A stretch of 6,791 nucleotides of DNA from JAEUOS01 sp046160545 (lineage in GTDB: Bacteria > Pseudomonadota > Gammaproteobacteria > Burkholderiales > JAEUOS01). The translations under genes and the position numbers were made by a program. Each line of letters starts with the position of its first letter. The first letter of the stretch is position 1. Location of the stretch: positions 1 through 6,791 of the forward strand of contig JBJXGS010000127.1 of the NCBI GenBank assembly GCA_046160545.1. The letters are read 5' to 3'. The notes below the pieces were generated by a model that searched no databases, was not told the DNA's origin, and saw only the letters and a program-made list of their open reading frames with translations. Below are positions 6,046 to 6,791 of the stretch, one piece after another.

Positions 6046-6791
6046 ATGCCCCGTCTCGCCAGCCTTTTCGTCTGCGCCGCGCTCACCGCGCTCGCCATCC
6101 CTGCAGCCCAGGCGCAGCCCTATCCCAGCCGGCCGCTGCGACTCCTGGTCGGCTTTGCCGCCGGCGGCGGCGCCGACGCGCTGGCACGCATGACCGCCAC
6201 CCACGTCGGCGAGGCCCTGGGCCAGCAGGTGGTGGTCGAGAACCGCGCCGGTGCCGGCGGCACCCTCGCGGCAGACGCGGTCGCCAAGGCGCAGCCGGAC
6301 GGCTACACCCTGCTTTTCGGCGAGACCGGTCTCCTGATCGCCCCCGCGCTCTATGCGAACCTGCCATTCGATCCAGTCAAGGGCTTTGCCGCAGTCGGTG
6401 GCGTGGCGACCCTGCCGCTGGTCATCGTGGTCAATCCGGGCCTGCCGGCGAAGAACACCGCCGAGCTGATCGCGCATGCGCGTGCCAATCCGGGCAAGCT
6501 TTCCTACGCTTCGCCGGGCATCGGCACCGTGCACCACCTGGCGATGGAACTCCTGCGCAAGCAGGCCGGGCTCGACTATGTGCACGTTCCCTACAAGGGC
6601 GCCTCGGCGATCCTGCCCGACCTGATCGGCGGCCAGATCCCGATCGCGATCGTCTCCGCCCCGCCGGCATTGGCGCAGGCCCGGGCGGGAAAACTGCGCG
6701 CCATCGCGCTCACCAGCCCGGTCAAGCTGGCGAGTGCGCCGGACTGGCCGGCTTTGGCCGACACATTGCCGGGATTCGACGCTTCGCCGCG
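6046..6791 (+). CDS. Bug/TctC-family tripartite tricarboxylate transporter substrate-binding protein, 3' truncated by the window
   Basis: This is a periplasmic solute receptor of the Bug family, the binding component of tripartite tricarboxylate (TTT) transporters, and it is greatly expanded in Burkholderiales. A Sec signal peptide spans residues 1-23, with a basic Arg3, a hydrophobic core and probable cleavage at AQA/Q. The mature protein opens with the family hallmark YPSRPLRLLVGFAAGGGADALAR. It continues with VVVENRAGAGGTLAAD, a ligand-loop region SPGIGTVHHLAMELL, VPYKGAS and DLIGGQI. The frame is open to the last base with 248 codons; the family is usually about 320, so some 70 residues are missing. 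GAGGA at 6033-6037, 8 bases before ATG, supports the start. It lies 16 bp after the NagA-like gene and is probably co-transcribed. The ligand is unknown; small carboxylates are typical of the family. The membrane subunits (TctA/TctB) are not in view and are often encoded elsewhere. Confidence 0.92.
   Translation, partial: MPRLASLFVCAALTALAIPAAQAQPYPSRPLRLLVGFAAGGGADALARMTATHVGEALGQQVVVENRAGAGGTLAADAVAKAQPDGYTLLFGETGLLIAPALYANLPFDPVKGFAAVGGVATLPLVIVVNPGLPAKNTAELIAHARANPGKLSYASPGIGTVHHLAMELLRKQAGLDYVHVPYKGASAILPDLIGGQIPIAIVSAPPALAQARAGKLRAIALTSPVKLASAPDWPALADTLPGFDASP

Overview
This is a GC-rich stretch of bacterial chromosome with six complete or near-complete genes and one cut off at the 3' end. 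The codon use, the tight operons and above all a Bug/TctC-type periplasmic receptor suggest a betaproteobacterium of the Burkholderiales (Bordetella, Achromobacter, Variovorax and relatives). That placement is an inference from gene content. I see no rRNA, tRNA, CRISPR array, insertion sequence or phage gene.

Layout. Block A (2-2783, + strand) holds the 3' part of an acyl-CoA carboxylase carboxyltransferase gene, an SDR-fold oxidoreductase and a small protein of the 'amino acid synthesis' family (PF06684, formerly DUF1185). The last two are preceded by good ribosome binding sites, and the gaps of 62 and 50 bp fit one transcription unit. Block B (2873-3682, - strand) is a lone alpha/beta hydrolase, convergent with block A and divergent from block C. 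Block C (3817 to the window end, + strand) is a tight operon. It holds an enolase-superfamily (mandelate racemase-like) enzyme, a NagA-like amidohydrolase 5 bp downstream, and a Bug-family substrate-binding protein 16 bp after that, which runs off the end. The 134-bp gap at 3683-3816 must carry the start signals of blocks B and C and contains a nested inverted repeat.

How the genes may work together. Block A looks catabolic: a CoA-thioester carboxylase plus an SDR, with a partner of unknown reaction. Block C looks like an uptake-and-degradation unit. The Bug protein would capture a small carboxylate or other polar solute in the periplasm, and the enolase-superfamily and NagA-like enzymes would process it in the cytoplasm. 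The substrate cannot be read from the sequence.

The most unusual points are at active sites. The enolase-superfamily protein has Gln at the position of the third metal ligand and lacks both standard base sets of mandelate racemase. The SDR has Phe in place of the catalytic Tyr. The NagA-like enzyme keeps its metal and phosphate-site residues but lacks about 35 N-terminal residues, and nothing else in the window is an amino-sugar gene. I found no clear defence system, mobile element or other plainly new multi-gene system. The best candidate for new biochemistry is the enolase-like/NagA-like pair.
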